The notes: generated by a model from the sequence alone, not told the origin. 64,000 nt of DNA from Actinopolymorpha pittospori (GCF_014873875.1 NZ_JADBEM010000001.1:4154001-4218000); one strand, 5' to 3'; numbered from the stretch's first letter, positions 33,985 through 43,108 are shown. A program made the numbers and translations.

Positions 33985-34623
33985 ATGGGTTCGACACTTC
34001 GCGAGCGGAAGAAGCAGCAGACGCGTCAGGAGATCTCAGACGTCGCGACCAGGCTGTTCATCGAACGCGGCTTCGACGCCGTGACGATCGCGCAGATCGC
34101 GGCCGCCGCCGACGTCGCCAAGATGACGGTGACCAACCACTTCCCGCGCAAGGAGGACCTCGTCCTCGACCTGCACGAGGCGATGGTTCGCTGGCCCGCG
34201 GAGACCGTCGCCAACCGTGCGGCTGGTCAGTCCGCCCTGGGCGCACTCCGGGAGGCCCACTTCGCCGCGCTCGAACGCCGGGACGCGCTGCTCGGGTTCT
34301 CCGGCCCGTCGTTCGCGGGTCTCGTCCTCGGCAGTCCCACGTTGGTGGCGCGGCTTCGGGAGATCGACGAGCAGCGCGAGCAAACCCTCGCCGAGGTCCT
34401 CGCCGGCGAGGGGACGTTCGCTGGCCAACCTGGCGGTGACCCGCCGCCGCTCCTAGTGGCCGCCCAACTGAACGCGACCCACCGCGTGCTCTTCCAGGAG
34501 GTACTCCGCCGTACCGCGGAGGGGGAGTCCGACGACCAGATCGCCGGTGGTCTCGAACCGCTGGCCAGGCAGGCGTTCGACCTGCTCGAGCCCGCGCTCG
34601 GTTGGCACGCCGTGCGCCAGTAA
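33985..34623 (+). CDS. TetR family transcriptional regulator
   Basis: A 212-aa repressor. The helix-turn-helix occupies about 8-55 (RERKKQQTRQEISDVATRLFIERGF, VTIAQIAAAADVAKMTVTNHFPRKEDL), with a helical C-terminal ligand domain. It is divergent from mca and separated by 123 bp containing the TTAGG-CCTAA dyad. Probably controls mca and itself in response to an electrophile or drug. Confidence 0.93.
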   Translation: MGSTLRERKKQQTRQEISDVATRLFIERGFDAVTIAQIAAAADVAKMTVTNHFPRKEDLVLDLHEAMVRWPAETVANRAAGQSALGALREAHFAALERRDALLGFSGPSFAGLVLGSPTLVARLREIDEQREQTLAEVLAGEGTFAGQPGGDPPPLLVAAQLNATHRVLFQEVLRRTAEGESDDQIAGGLEPLARQAFDLLEPALGWHAVRQ

Positions 34624-34666
34624 CTGCATGGCGTGACCCCGGCCGGACGTGGCAGGCTACGCCACC

Positions 34667-35686
34667 GTGCGGATCCCTGAACTCAAGATCGTCGCGATCG
34701 AGCTGGACGACGAGGCTGGACTTCGAGCCTGGTACGACGCCAACGCGGCCGGGCTCGCGGCAGGTCGGGTCGACGCGACGAACGCCACCTTCCAGGAGAC
34801 GCTGGTCGCCTACCAACGTCCCTCGGCTCACCAGCGGAACGAGGTCTTCGCGGCCCTGGACGGCGACGGCGTGGTGGGCACCGGAAACCTCGCGCTCCCG
34901 TTGCGGGAGAACCAACGCCTCGCGCTGTTCCACGTCGTGGTCGAGCCCGAGCACCGCGGCGCAGGTGTCGGGTCCGCGCTGTATGAGTACGTCGAGGAGC
35001 GGGCGCGCACCGAGGGCCGCACCAGCCTCCTGACCGACATCTACCTGCCAGAAGGCGTCGAGCCCGCCGACTGGCCCGGGATCTCCTTCGCCACCCGGCG
35101 GGGTTTCAGCCTGCGCAACACCGAGCTTCGCCGACAGTCACGGCTCCCGGCCGACGACGCCCGCCTCGCCGCGCTCGCGACGAAGGCGGCCGAGCGTGCC
35201 TCGGCCTACCGGCTGGAGTCGTGGACCGGCGCCTGCCCCGAGCCGTACGCCGAGCAGTACGCGCGGTTCAGAGGCCTGCTGAGTGTCGAGGCGCCGAGCG
35301 GTGGCGTCGAGTACGAGCCGGAGATCTGGGATGTCGAGCGGCTGCGCGAGGACGAGGCCAGAACCTTCGGGCGGGGCCGGACCCTGCACGTCACCGTCGC
35401 CGTCGCACCGGACGGGTCGCTGGCCGGGCACACGGCGTTGCGGGTGTCCCAGCACGATCCGAGCCGGGCCTACCAGGCGGACACCCTGGTCCTGCCCGAC
35501 CACCGCGGCCACCGGCTCGGCCTCGCGCTCAAGGTCACCAACCTGCGGATCCTGCAGGAACGTCATCCCGAGGTCGCCCGGATCGAGACCTGGAACGCCG
35601 TCCAGAACGGCCCCATGGTGGCGATCAACGAGGAGCTCGGGTTCCGGATCGTGGAGAGCGTTCAGGACTGGCAGCGCGACCTCTGA
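34667..35686 (+). CDS. Tandem GNAT-type acetyltransferase
   Basis: A 339-aa protein with two GNAT domains. The first has VVEPEHRGAGVGSALYEYVEE (acetyl-CoA loop, about 98-118). The second has TLVLPDHRGHRLGLALKVTNLRIL, then a typical GNAT end ETWNAVQNGPMVAINEELGFRIVE. Two GTG starts are possible (34649, 34667); I chose the second. The substrate is unknown; double-GNAT proteins in actinobacteria include antibiotic-inactivating enzymes and mycothiol synthase-like proteins, but MshD features are not visible. Confidence 0.88.
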   Translation: MRIPELKIVAIELDDEAGLRAWYDANAAGLAAGRVDATNATFQETLVAYQRPSAHQRNEVFAALDGDGVVGTGNLALPLRENQRLALFHVVVEPEHRGAGVGSALYEYVEERARTEGRTSLLTDIYLPEGVEPADWPGISFATRRGFSLRNTELRRQSRLPADDARLAALATKAAERASAYRLESWTGACPEPYAEQYARFRGLLSVEAPSGGVEYEPEIWDVERLREDEARTFGRGRTLHVTVAVAPDGSLAGHTALRVSQHDPSRAYQADTLVLPDHRGHRLGLALKVTNLRILQERHPEVARIETWNAVQNGPMVAINEELGFRIVESVQDWQRDL

Positions 35687-35735
35687 TCCGCGACCTCTGA
35701 TCCGCGCGATCCCTGATCCGCGTCTGATCCGCGCG
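35683..35735. repeat. Short tandem repeat CTGATCCGCG
   Basis: Four copies of CTGATCCGCG (some partial) extend from the GNAT stop codon to the DUF885 end, in the 52 bp between the two convergent genes. Confidence 0.7.
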
Positions 35736-35738
35736 ACG

Positions 35739-37364
35739 TCAGTCGAGCTCGGCCAGCGTCAAGGACAGGTTGTCGAGCCCGATCGGGCCGAGGGCCAACG
35801 CCTTGGTGTGCCAGCTGCGCAGCTCGAAGTCGGGCCTGGCGCGGGCCGCCTCCCGGGCGGCGAGCCAGGCGCGCTCGCCCAGTTTGTAGGAGATCGCCTG
35901 GGCGGGCCAGCCGAAGTAACGCGCGATCTCCGGACGCACGCGGTGGGGCTGCGCGCGCCCACGCCGCAGCAGCACGTCGCAGGCCGTGTCGAACGTCCAG
36001 CGCGAACCATCCGGAAGCGGCAGGTCCAGATGAACGCCGATGTCGATCACGACCCGGGCCGCCCGCATCGCCGAGCCCATGAGCATGCCGAGGCGGGTAC
36101 CACGCTCGGTGAACCAGCCGAGCTCGTCCGCCAGGCGTTCGGCATACAGAGCCCAGCCCTCGCTGTGGCCCGAGACCGTCGAGAACTTGGCGAACCGGGA
36201 GAGCTGGTCGCCGGCCACCCGGCACGCGCCGATCTGCAGGTGGTGTCCGGGCACGCCCTCGTGGAAGACAGTCGTGAGCTCACCCCAGGTGTGGAAGCGT
36301 TCCCGCCCGCCGAGCGGCCACCAGGTGCGCCCGGGCCGGCGCAGGTCCTCGCTCGGACCGGTGTAGTACGCCGAGCCCGCCGCCGATCCGTGCGCGAGAG
36401 TCACCTGCACCCGGCGCAGCGGCTCGGCGATGTCGAAGTGGGTGCCCTGCAGCGTGACCAGCGCCTGGTCGTGTCGCTCCTGGAGCCAGGCGAGATAGGC
36501 GTCGGTCCCGACGACGTACTCGGTCTCGTTCAGGAGGGCGATGGCCTCCTCCACCGTCGCCCCCGGACGGATCCGGTCGACCTCGAGGGCCATCTCGGCC
36601 TCGACCCGGCGTAGCTCCTCCCAACCCCACGCGTAGGCCTCGGCCGGGTCGAGGTCAGATCCGAGGGAGAGGCGCGCGCCCACGGCATAGCGTTCGGCAC
36701 CCGCGCCGTCGGTCTCGGTGGCACGCGGCGCGTAGTGGTGGCGCAGGTATGTCGCGAGGTCGCCGTAACCGGCGTGTGCGGCTTCGACGGCCGCGGCCAG
36801 CTCGTCGGCCATCGGTCCGTCGGCGTACTCCGTGAGCAGCGGGGAGTGGATGCCGTCGCCGTACCGGTCGGCCAGGGCCGCGGTCTCCAGCGCCTGCCGG
36901 CGCGCCGCGGGCATGCCCCGGTCGAGCAGCGCGTCCAGGCTGTCGCGCCAGCCCGCGAGCATCCGGGGTACGGCGGCGAGTCGCGCCGCGACGTTTCGCC
37001 AGTCGTCGTCGGAGCCGTGCGGCAGGACCTCCACGCTGTCACGGATGGCGTCGAGCGTCCCGAACTGCGCCCGCAGGCTCAGCGCGTCGACCGTTCCAAG
37101 CCACGCGAGTTCGGCCTCGAGTCGTTCGCGCAGGTGGCCCGCCGCCCGCTGGTCGGGCGCGCCGGTGACCGGGAGTTCGGCGAGGCGGGCCAGGGTCGAG
37201 CGGATCAGGTCAGCGCGCGCGGCGTAACCGTCGGGGCCGTAGTCGGTCGCGTCGACGAACCCGTCGACGACTCCCCTGATGCCGGCCGCGATCGGATCCA
37301 GCGCCGCGGAGTCGGTGACGTAGCGGGCGCAGAGGGCGAAGACGGGGGTCATTCCGTGCACCAT
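35739..37364 (-). CDS. DUF885 family metallohydrolase
   Basis: A 541-aa protein of the DUF885 family, predicted cytoplasmic zinc peptidases. The family motif HEGVPGHHLQ is at 368-377, with a second conserved region SGHSEGWALYAERLADELG about 25 residues on. The C-terminus has RPEIARYFGWPAQAISYKLGE. Start is ATG 37364 or 37352. Natural substrates are unknown. The downstream neighbour on this strand has been replaced by a convergent GNAT gene. Confidence 0.9.
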   Translation of the reverse strand: MVHGMTPVFALCARYVTDSAALDPIAAGIRGVVDGFVDATDYGPDGYAARADLIRSTLARLAELPVTGAPDQRAAGHLRERLEAELAWLGTVDALSLRAQFGTLDAIRDSVEVLPHGSDDDWRNVAARLAAVPRMLAGWRDSLDALLDRGMPAARRQALETAALADRYGDGIHSPLLTEYADGPMADELAAAVEAAHAGYGDLATYLRHHYAPRATETDGAGAERYAVGARLSLGSDLDPAEAYAWGWEELRRVEAEMALEVDRIRPGATVEEAIALLNETEYVVGTDAYLAWLQERHDQALVTLQGTHFDIAEPLRRVQVTLAHGSAAGSAYYTGPSEDLRRPGRTWWPLGGRERFHTWGELTTVFHEGVPGHHLQIGACRVAGDQLSRFAKFSTVSGHSEGWALYAERLADELGWFTERGTRLGMLMGSAMRAARVVIDIGVHLDLPLPDGSRWTFDTACDVLLRRGRAQPHRVRPEIARYFGWPAQAISYKLGERAWLAAREAARARPDFELRSWHTKALALGPIGLDNLSLTLAELD

Positions 37365-37410
37365 AGTCCTGCCGTGGGAGAACGCTGCCAGCGTGGATGT
37401 GGGGCGCCGC

Positions 37411-38055
37411 TCAGCGAACGCCGAAGGGGCGGAACTGGACGCTGATCCTCGGCCCGACCGGTCGCGCCGTCTTGGGCACGCAGTGCTCCCAGGTTCGCTG
37501 GCAGGAGCCGCCCATCACGATGAGGTCGCCGTGGCCGAGGGTCTGCCGGATGGTCTCGCCGCCTCCGCCGCGCTGCCGCAACATCAGCGAACGCGGCTCG
37601 CCGAGCGAGATGATCGCCACCATGGTGTCCTCGGTGCGACTGCGGCCGATCCGGTCGCCGTGCCAGGCGACGCTGTCGCGGCCGTCCCGGTAGAGGCACA
37701 ACCCCGCCGTGCGAAACGCCTCGCCGAGTTCCTCGCCGTAGTGCGCGTCGAGGGCAGCCTTCGCCTGGCCGAGGACCGGGTCGGGGAGGGCGGCGTTCTC
37801 GTCGTAGAAGCAGAGGAGTCGGGGTACGTCGACGACCCGCTCGTACATCTCCCGCTTCTCGGCGTACCACGGCACGACCTCGCGCAGTCGCTCGAAGAGT
37901 TCGTCGGCGCCACGCATCCAGCCGGGGCGAAGGTCGATCCACGCACCACGGGTCAGCGTCACGCGGCGGACGGACTCGCCAAGATCGTTCAGGCCGACGT
38001 CGTCGAAGCCGTCGAAGAGGGATGCCTGCAGCGCTGGTCTCACCCTCCCGACCAT
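37411..38055 (-). CDS. alkB: AlkB-type alpha-ketoglutarate-dependent dioxygenase
   Basis: A 214-aa Fe(II)/2-oxoglutarate dioxygenase that repairs alkylated DNA or RNA bases. The iron ligands are H132 and D134 (WHGD) and H191 (TWEH), with R203 and R209 (RISVQFR) binding 2-oxoglutarate; the block LGEPRSLMLRQRGGG is typical of bacterial AlkB-like proteins. It starts at ATG 38055 and ends 46 bp before the DUF885 gene on the same strand. Confidence 0.92.
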   Translation of the reverse strand: MVGRVRPALQASLFDGFDDVGLNDLGESVRRVTLTRGAWIDLRPGWMRGADELFERLREVVPWYAEKREMYERVVDVPRLLCFYDENAALPDPVLGQAKAALDAHYGEELGEAFRTAGLCLYRDGRDSVAWHGDRIGRSRTEDTMVAIISLGEPRSLMLRQRGGGGETIRQTLGHGDLIVMGGSCQRTWEHCVPKTARPVGPRISVQFRPFGVR

Positions 38056-38125
38056 ACCCCGGCTCTTCGAACATGCGTTCGGTGGTCAGGTGTCTGTGCA
38101 GGTCAGAGGGGTGGAATGGGGCGAT

Positions 38126-39445
38126 TCAGTCGATCCCGACCGTGCTCGCCGCCCGGTCGAACTTCTCCCAGGTGGTGTCGAGCACCTGTTGGTCCTTCTT
38201 CTGGGCGGTCACGAGGGCGGCCTCGACGTTCTCGCCGCGGACGGCCGCGTTGAACGCGTCCTGGTTGTTGGCGTCCCAAGCGTAGAAGTCCGGGGTGAAC
38301 AGGCTCTCGCGCGCGAGCCGGGACACCTCGACGAACTCCCGCTGCCGTGGGCCCTTCGGCGCGAAGTACTGGTCGGCCGCCGATCCCAGCATCGGCATCA
38401 GGTTGTAGTCGGCCTGCAGTTTCTGCGCGTAGGTGCCCCACAGGGCGAGGAACTTCGCCGCCTGCGCCTGGTGCTTGGAGCCGCGCGGGATGCCGTAGGC
38501 CGTCGACCACACGTTGATCCACGGTTTGGTGCCCGCGGGGATCGGCGTCGCGGTGAGGCCGTAGTCGGCCTCAGGGAAGTTCGCGCTCTTCAGCGTGTCG
38601 ATCATGTCGCTGCCGGCGATGGTCATCGCGAGCTTGCCCTGGGTGAACAGGCCGGCGTTTCCGTCGTCCGCGCCCACCGCCGCCTGCTGGGCGGCGGTCG
38701 GAGCCGAGCCGTCGCGCATCATGGCGACCATGGTCTCGAACTCGCGGACGTAGCTCGGTCGCGTCAACTCCACCTTGCGGCCATCGGGGCTCATGAACGC
38801 CCGCAGGTCGACCCACCACGTCGGCACCGACGCCTCGCCACCCCAGATCGCCCGCTTGGGATCCCGGTCGGGTTTGCTCAGCTTCTTCGCGACCTCGGCG
38901 TACTCCTCGAAGGTCATCGGCCTCGTCGTCTCGGGGTAGGGCACCCCGGCGGCCTTGAACAGCTTCTTGTTGTAGAAGAGCGCCAGCGCGCCGGCGTAGC
39001 CGCCCACGCAGTAGAAGTGCCCCTGGTAGCCGCAGGCGTACTGCAGGGTGGCCGTGTTGTAGTCGGCCGGGTCGAGGCCGTACTTCTTGTACACGAGGTC
39101 GTCCAGTGGATGGAACGACGTGATGTGCCCGGCGGTGTAGACGTAGGCGACGTCGGGAGGGTCACCGGCGAGGATCGACGTCTGGAGCTTCGTGACGTAG
39201 GCGTCCTCGGGAATCTGCGTCACCTGCACCGACATCCCTGGGTTCTGCCGGGTGAACTCGGCACCCACTCTCTTCAGGATGGTCGCGTCGATCGCGTCGA
39301 AGGTGGTAATCGTCAAGGTGTCCTTGCGGTTGCCGGCTTCGAAGAACCTCGCGGCGGGCGAGGTGCAGGCGCCGGTCAGGAGGGCACCAGCGGCCAGGCC
39401 GGCGACCAGGACCGCGAAACGTCGACGTGCCGATCGAAGCGTCAT
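38126..39445 (-). CDS. Sugar ABC transporter substrate-binding lipoprotein
   Basis: A 439-aa extracellular solute-binding protein (family 1). Residues 1-27 are a lipoprotein signal with lipobox LTGAC, so it is anchored by a lipidated Cys on the outer side of the membrane. The mature part has DTLTITTFDAIDATILKRVG, SIDPPDVAYVYTAGH-like hinge text and aromatic residues for sugar stacking. It is divergent from two permeases 246 bp away and shares their TCTAC operator. The transported sugar is unknown. Confidence 0.93.
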   Translation of the reverse strand: MTLRSARRRFAVLVAGLAAGALLTGACTSPAARFFEAGNRKDTLTITTFDAIDATILKRVGAEFTRQNPGMSVQVTQIPEDAYVTKLQTSILAGDPPDVAYVYTAGHITSFHPLDDLVYKKYGLDPADYNTATLQYACGYQGHFYCVGGYAGALALFYNKKLFKAAGVPYPETTRPMTFEEYAEVAKKLSKPDRDPKRAIWGGEASVPTWWVDLRAFMSPDGRKVELTRPSYVREFETMVAMMRDGSAPTAAQQAAVGADDGNAGLFTQGKLAMTIAGSDMIDTLKSANFPEADYGLTATPIPAGTKPWINVWSTAYGIPRGSKHQAQAAKFLALWGTYAQKLQADYNLMPMLGSAADQYFAPKGPRQREFVEVSRLARESLFTPDFYAWDANNQDAFNAAVRGENVEAALVTAQKKDQQVLDTTWEKFDRAASTVGID

Positions 39446-39476
39446 CCGAGCCGCTCCCCGCAAGGAATCCAGAAGG

Positions 39477-39490
39477 TCTACCCGCGTAGA
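39477..39490. promoter_or_regulatory. Operator box for the binding-protein gene (TCTAC-N4-GTAGA)
   Basis: TCTACCCGCGTAGA is a 14-bp palindrome with arms TCTAC and GTAGA, 32 bp upstream of the lipoprotein start. Same motif as the box before the permease genes. Typical of LacI-family sites in sugar operons. Confidence 0.8.
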
Positions 39491-39638
39491 TGGACCGCAC
39501 CTTACGCAGCGGGCCCGCACATCACAAGGGCTCGTCGGAAGCGGAAATCGCCCGGGTCGACCTGGCCGAAGTTGGCCCTGGCGTACCGCGTTGTAACCCC
39601 TTGTGCACCGCCGCCGGCCGGGCATAACATCCCGCAGA

Positions 39639-39652
39639 TCTACGCGAGTAGA
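39639..39652. promoter_or_regulatory. Operator box for the permease operon (TCTAC-N4-GTAGA)
   Basis: TCTACGCGAGTAGA is a second copy of the 14-bp palindrome, 40 bp before the first permease gene and 162 bp from the other box. Two boxes flanking both divergent promoters point to one regulator, not encoded in this window. Confidence 0.8.
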
Positions 39653-39691
39653 ACAGCTCGGCCACGACGCACCGGTGGTTCGGGAGGAACG

Positions 39692-40666
39692 ATGACGATG
39701 ACGCGCGCGGCCGGACCGCGCATCCTGTCAATGCGCCGTGGACGTCCTTTCATGCCGCCCGAACAGGTGCGTCAGGAACGCCGCCGAAACCTCGTCGCCT
39801 ATGCCTATCTCGCGCCCTGGATCATCGGCATGGTCGCCTTCCTGCTCGGGCCGCTGCTCTTCTCTCTCTACATGAGTTTCACCGACTACTCCCTGGAGAT
39901 CCCGGCCCGCTGGGTCGGGTTCGACAACTTCCGGGAGATGGTGGGGGAGGACTACCGGTTCTGGCTGTCGCTGCGCATCACCGGCGTCTACCTGCTGTTG
40001 TCCGTCCCCATCTACATGGTGTTCGGGCTCCTGGGTGCCCTGCTGCTCAACCAACGGGTGTGGGGAATCCGGGTGTTCCGCACGATCCTGTTCCTGCCGT
40101 CGGTGCTCAGCGGGGTGGCTGTCGCCGTGCTGTGGCAGCAGTTGCTCAACCCCGACGTCGGCGTCGTCAACAGTCTGCTCCGCGGTCTGGGGGTCGCCCA
40201 TCCGCCCGGCTGGTTCAACGATCCGGGCTGGGCCGTGCCCGCGATGGTGGTCACGGGTCTGTGGGGAGTGGTCGGCGGCGGCGCGATCATCTATCTCGCC
40301 GGGCTGCAGAACATCAGTCCGGGGCTCTACGAGTCGGCGATGATCGACGGCGCCGGCGCACTGCGCAGGTTCTGGCACGTGACGCTGCCGATGCTGACTC
40401 CGACCCTGTTCTTCACCCTGCTGACGTCGATCATCGGGGCGTTCCAGATCTTCGACACGGCCTACACCATCGGCGGCGCGAACGGCGGCAACGGCAACTC
40501 GCTGCTCTTCTACCTCCTGTACGTGTGGCAGGCGGGGTTCCGCGACGGCCGGCTCGGCTATGCCGCCGCTCTCAGTTGGGTGCTCTTCGTGATCGGCGCC
40601 GTGGTCGTGCTCGTGCTCATGCGGACGTCCGAACGCTGGGTCTACTACGAGAACGAGGCGAGGTAG
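39692..40666 (+). CDS. Sugar ABC transporter permease (MalF-like)
   Basis: A 324-aa inner-membrane permease with six predicted helices, the first at about 36-58 (YAYLAPWIIGMVAFLLGPLL), and the EAA loop ESAMIDGAGALRRFWHVTLP in the fifth cytoplasmic segment. ATG 39692 follows GGGAGGA. It is co-transcribed with the next permease; the two form a heterodimeric channel for the binding protein encoded divergently. No ATPase gene lies here, so a shared MsiK-like ATPase is likely. Confidence 0.94.
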   Translation: MTMTRAAGPRILSMRRGRPFMPPEQVRQERRRNLVAYAYLAPWIIGMVAFLLGPLLFSLYMSFTDYSLEIPARWVGFDNFREMVGEDYRFWLSLRITGVYLLLSVPIYMVFGLLGALLLNQRVWGIRVFRTILFLPSVLSGVAVAVLWQQLLNPDVGVVNSLLRGLGVAHPPGWFNDPGWAVPAMVVTGLWGVVGGGAIIYLAGLQNISPGLYESAMIDGAGALRRFWHVTLPMLTPTLFFTLLTSIIGAFQIFDTAYTIGGANGGNGNSLLFYLLYVWQAGFRDGRLGYAAALSWVLFVIGAVVVLVLMRTSERWVYYENEAR

Positions 40667-40673
40667 CCAGACC

Positions 40674-41579
40674 ATGACCGCTTCGGTGTCGGCCCCGGTC
40701 GGCGACATCTCCCGCGGCCGGGGCGGCCTCTACGACCGCTACGGGCGGGACGTACTCCGGCTGGCCCTGACCTACGCGCTCCTCATCCTCGCGAGCGCCT
40801 TCATCCTCCTGCCGCTCGGCTGGATGCTCACCGTGGCGCTCAAGCCGGACAAGTCTCTCTTCTTCGCCAACCCGCCCGAGTGGTTTCCGACCAGTGACTT
40901 CCACTGGGAGAACTTCCGGCGCGCGTTGTTCGGGGCGGACCGCCCGTTCATGCTCTATCTCTTCAACACGATCTGGGTCGAGATCTTCGTCGTCCTCGGC
41001 ACCGTGGTCTCCTGCGCCCTGGTGGCCTACCCGCTGGCCAGGATGCGGTTTCGGGGGCAGCGGGTCATCTTCACGGTGATCGTGCTGACGATGCTGATCC
41101 CCTGGCAGGGGCTGATGATCCCGCAGTTCCTGCTCTTCCACCGGATCGGCTGGTACGGCACCTACCTGCCGCTGATCGTGCCGTCTTTCACCGGTTCGGC
41201 GTTCTTCATCTTCCTGATCCGGCAGTACATGAAGACGATTCCGCGTGAACTCGACGAGGCGGCCCGGCTGGACGGTGCCGGCAGTTTCCGGATCTTCTGG
41301 TCGGTGATCCTGCCGCTGTCGGCACCGGCCCTGACCGTGTGCGCGGTGCTCACCTTCCTCAGCACCTGGAACGACCTGCTCGGGCCGGTGATCTACCTGA
41401 ACGACAGCCGCCTCTACACCGTCGCGGTCGGGCTGGCGACGTTCAACTCCACCCACACCAACCAGATGAACCTGCTGATGGCCGCTAACCTGATCACGCT
41501 GATACCCGTGATCGTGCTCTACTTCGTCGCCCAGAAACAGCTCATCGGTGGCATCGCCTCGGTAGGACTCAAGGGGTGA
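40674..41579 (+). CDS. Sugar ABC transporter permease (MalG-like)
   Basis: A 301-aa permease with helices from about 30 (LALTYALLILASAFILLPLG) and the EAA loop DEAARLDGAGSFRIFWSVILP. Ends with the family tail QKQLIGGIASVGLKG. It begins 7 bp after the first permease gene and completes the membrane pair of this importer. Confidence 0.94.
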   Translation: MTASVSAPVGDISRGRGGLYDRYGRDVLRLALTYALLILASAFILLPLGWMLTVALKPDKSLFFANPPEWFPTSDFHWENFRRALFGADRPFMLYLFNTIWVEIFVVLGTVVSCALVAYPLARMRFRGQRVIFTVIVLTMLIPWQGLMIPQFLLFHRIGWYGTYLPLIVPSFTGSAFFIFLIRQYMKTIPRELDEAARLDGAGSFRIFWSVILPLSAPALTVCAVLTFLSTWNDLLGPVIYLNDSRLYTVAVGLATFNSTHTNQMNLLMAANLITLIPVIVLYFVAQKQLIGGIASVGLKG

Positions 41580-41654
41580 GGCGGTCGATGGCCGGAGGTG
41601 GTCGAGGTGGACGTGGAGGCCGGCCTCGTGCGAGCCGGCGGAAATGAGGATCGC

Positions 41655-42716
41655 GTGACGTTCGAGCCCGCAACGCCCTCCGACGAAGGTCGTGGTGTGC
41701 TGGTGTCCCACGCCCGCTTCGACGCCGACTGGCCGTGGGTGGCCGAGGCGTTCCGAGCCCAGTGGCCGGGATCGACACCGCTCGAGTGCCTACGTCAGGA
41801 TCTCGACGACACCCGTGCCGTGCACGAGGTGGTCAAGGATCCGGGCAGCGTACGCCGCCTCGTCGTACTGGGCAGTCCCGTCACCGCGGAGTCGGTCGCG
41901 GCGTTCACCGGCCTGGCCGAGGCGGCCCTGCTGGGCAGCTACGGCGAACTCCCGGAGGCCGAACTGCTCCGTGCGCGTGGCGTCGGTGTCCACCGGCACA
42001 CGAGCGAGGGCTTCTGGGGCCAGTCGGTCGCGGAGTTCGGGTTGGCGCTGACGCTGTGCGGGCTGCGTCGGATCCCCCAGCTCCACCACGAGATCCTCAC
42101 CGACCTGGCGCCCTGGGACTACCGACCGCCGGGCGGCATACCGCGCCCCGGTGGACGTGGCGGTCAGTACGGCGACGACCCGCGGTTCACGAGCGGCACG
42201 GTCGCCGGCGCCCGGGTGCGCATCGTCGGTGCAGGCAACATCGCCAGCCGGTACGCGAGCTTCGTGTCGACGATGGGAGCGGACGTGGCGGCCTGGGATC
42301 CGTTCGCGCCCGAGCCCAGCTTCCACCGGGCCGGGGCGCGTCGCGAACTCCACCTCGAGCGGCTGGTGCGCGACGCGGGGATCTTCGCCCCGATGGTGCC
42401 GCTGATCCCGTCCACCGAGGGGCTCGTCACCGCCGCGCACATCGACGCCCTCCCGAAGGGCTGTCTGGTCGTGCTCGTCACCCGCGCCCGGATCTGTGAC
42501 ATGGAGGCACTGCGCCGACGGGTGCTCGCCGACGAGCTCGCGCTCGCCGCCGACGTCTTCGACATCGAGCCGCTCCCGTTGACCGACCCGCTGCTGGGCC
42601 GGCCCAACGTCGTCCACACACCCCACAACGCCGGGCGAACCCGGCAGGCCAACGAGGCCTTCGCCCGTGCGATTCTCGACCAGTTCCAGCCGTTCGAGGT
42701 CCAGGTCGGGTCCTAG
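41655..42716 (+). CDS. D-isomer 2-hydroxyacid dehydrogenase family protein
   Basis: A 353-aa NAD(P)-dependent dehydrogenase (D-3-phosphoglycerate dehydrogenase-like). The Rossmann motif VRIVGAGNIASRYASFVSTMG is in the middle, with the catalytic Arg (VTRARICD), Glu (DVFDIEPLPL) and His (TPHNAGRTR). GTG 41655 with a GAGGA site is preferred; a GTG 57 bp upstream is also possible. It follows the sugar permeases and may oxidise the imported compound or its acid. Its stop codon TAG is made by a TA target duplication plus the first base of the adjacent MITE-like element. Confidence 0.88.
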   Translation: MTFEPATPSDEGRGVLVSHARFDADWPWVAEAFRAQWPGSTPLECLRQDLDDTRAVHEVVKDPGSVRRLVVLGSPVTAESVAAFTGLAEAALLGSYGELPEAELLRARGVGVHRHTSEGFWGQSVAEFGLALTLCGLRRIPQLHHEILTDLAPWDYRPPGGIPRPGGRGGQYGDDPRFTSGTVAGARVRIVGAGNIASRYASFVSTMGADVAAWDPFAPEPSFHRAGARRELHLERLVRDAGIFAPMVPLIPSTEGLVTAAHIDALPKGCLVVLVTRARICDMEALRRRVLADELALAADVFDIEPLPLTDPLLGRPNVVHTPHNAGRTRQANEAFARAILDQFQPFEVQVGS

Positions 42717-42873
42717 GGTGTGTCTCCCACATCCTGCCTGACTCGCGATACCCCGCATCCACGCTGGCCACGTTGTCCTCGTCGCGCGTAGAACACCGCT
42801 GCGCGCTCCTCCTCGCCACCGCGGCGCGGATGGACCGCTCGCTTCACCGGCTCGATGTGGGAGACGCACCCTA
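42714..42873. mobile_element. MITE-like element, 156 bp, with TA target-site duplication
   Basis: 18-bp terminal inverted repeats GGGTGTGTCTCCCACATC (42716-42733) and its complement with one mismatch (42854-42871) bound a 156-bp element with no gene. TA at 42714-42715 and 42872-42873 is a direct duplication, the signature of IS630/mariner- or some IS5-type insertion. The insertion sits exactly in a stop codon: TA + G forms TAG for the dehydrogenase, and removing the element restores TAA, so the upstream protein is unaffected. Confidence 0.75.
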
Positions 42874-43108
42874 ATGGGAGTGCACCGGGTGGTTTTGCCA
42901 GTCTGGTGTCTGAGCCGCTGGCCGGTGAGCACTTACGCGCCCTGGTCTTGTGTTTGAGACCTATGGCTAGATCGTGCCCCGTGCTGGTGGTCGGGGAGCG
43001 GTAGGGCTGGTGGGATGTCGTGCCGGTGAGCACTGGTCCATTAGGTCGCCTGGGTCTCCTCGCAGGCTCGTGTGGTGTTGTCGAGGAGGGTGTAGGGAGG
43101 CCTGGCTG
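42874..43108 (+). ncRNA. Candidate IS110 left-end noncoding segment and bridge RNA
   Basis: This 235-bp noncoding stretch precedes the IS110 transposase. In IS110-group elements the bridge RNA that pairs donor and target is transcribed from this position. The segment carries a 12-bp direct repeat CCGGTGAGCACT at 42922-42933 and 43023-43034 and several GC-rich hairpins. The exact transcript and element boundary cannot be set from sequence alone. Confidence 0.35.

Noticed and set aside
36047..37042. Alternative-frame ORFs inside the DUF885 gene
   Set aside because: All lie wholly within a gene whose metal motif and length are normal.
42716..42871. Inverted repeat read as a simple terminator
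   Set aside because: A 120-nt interval between arms and the flanking TA duplication fit a mobile element better.
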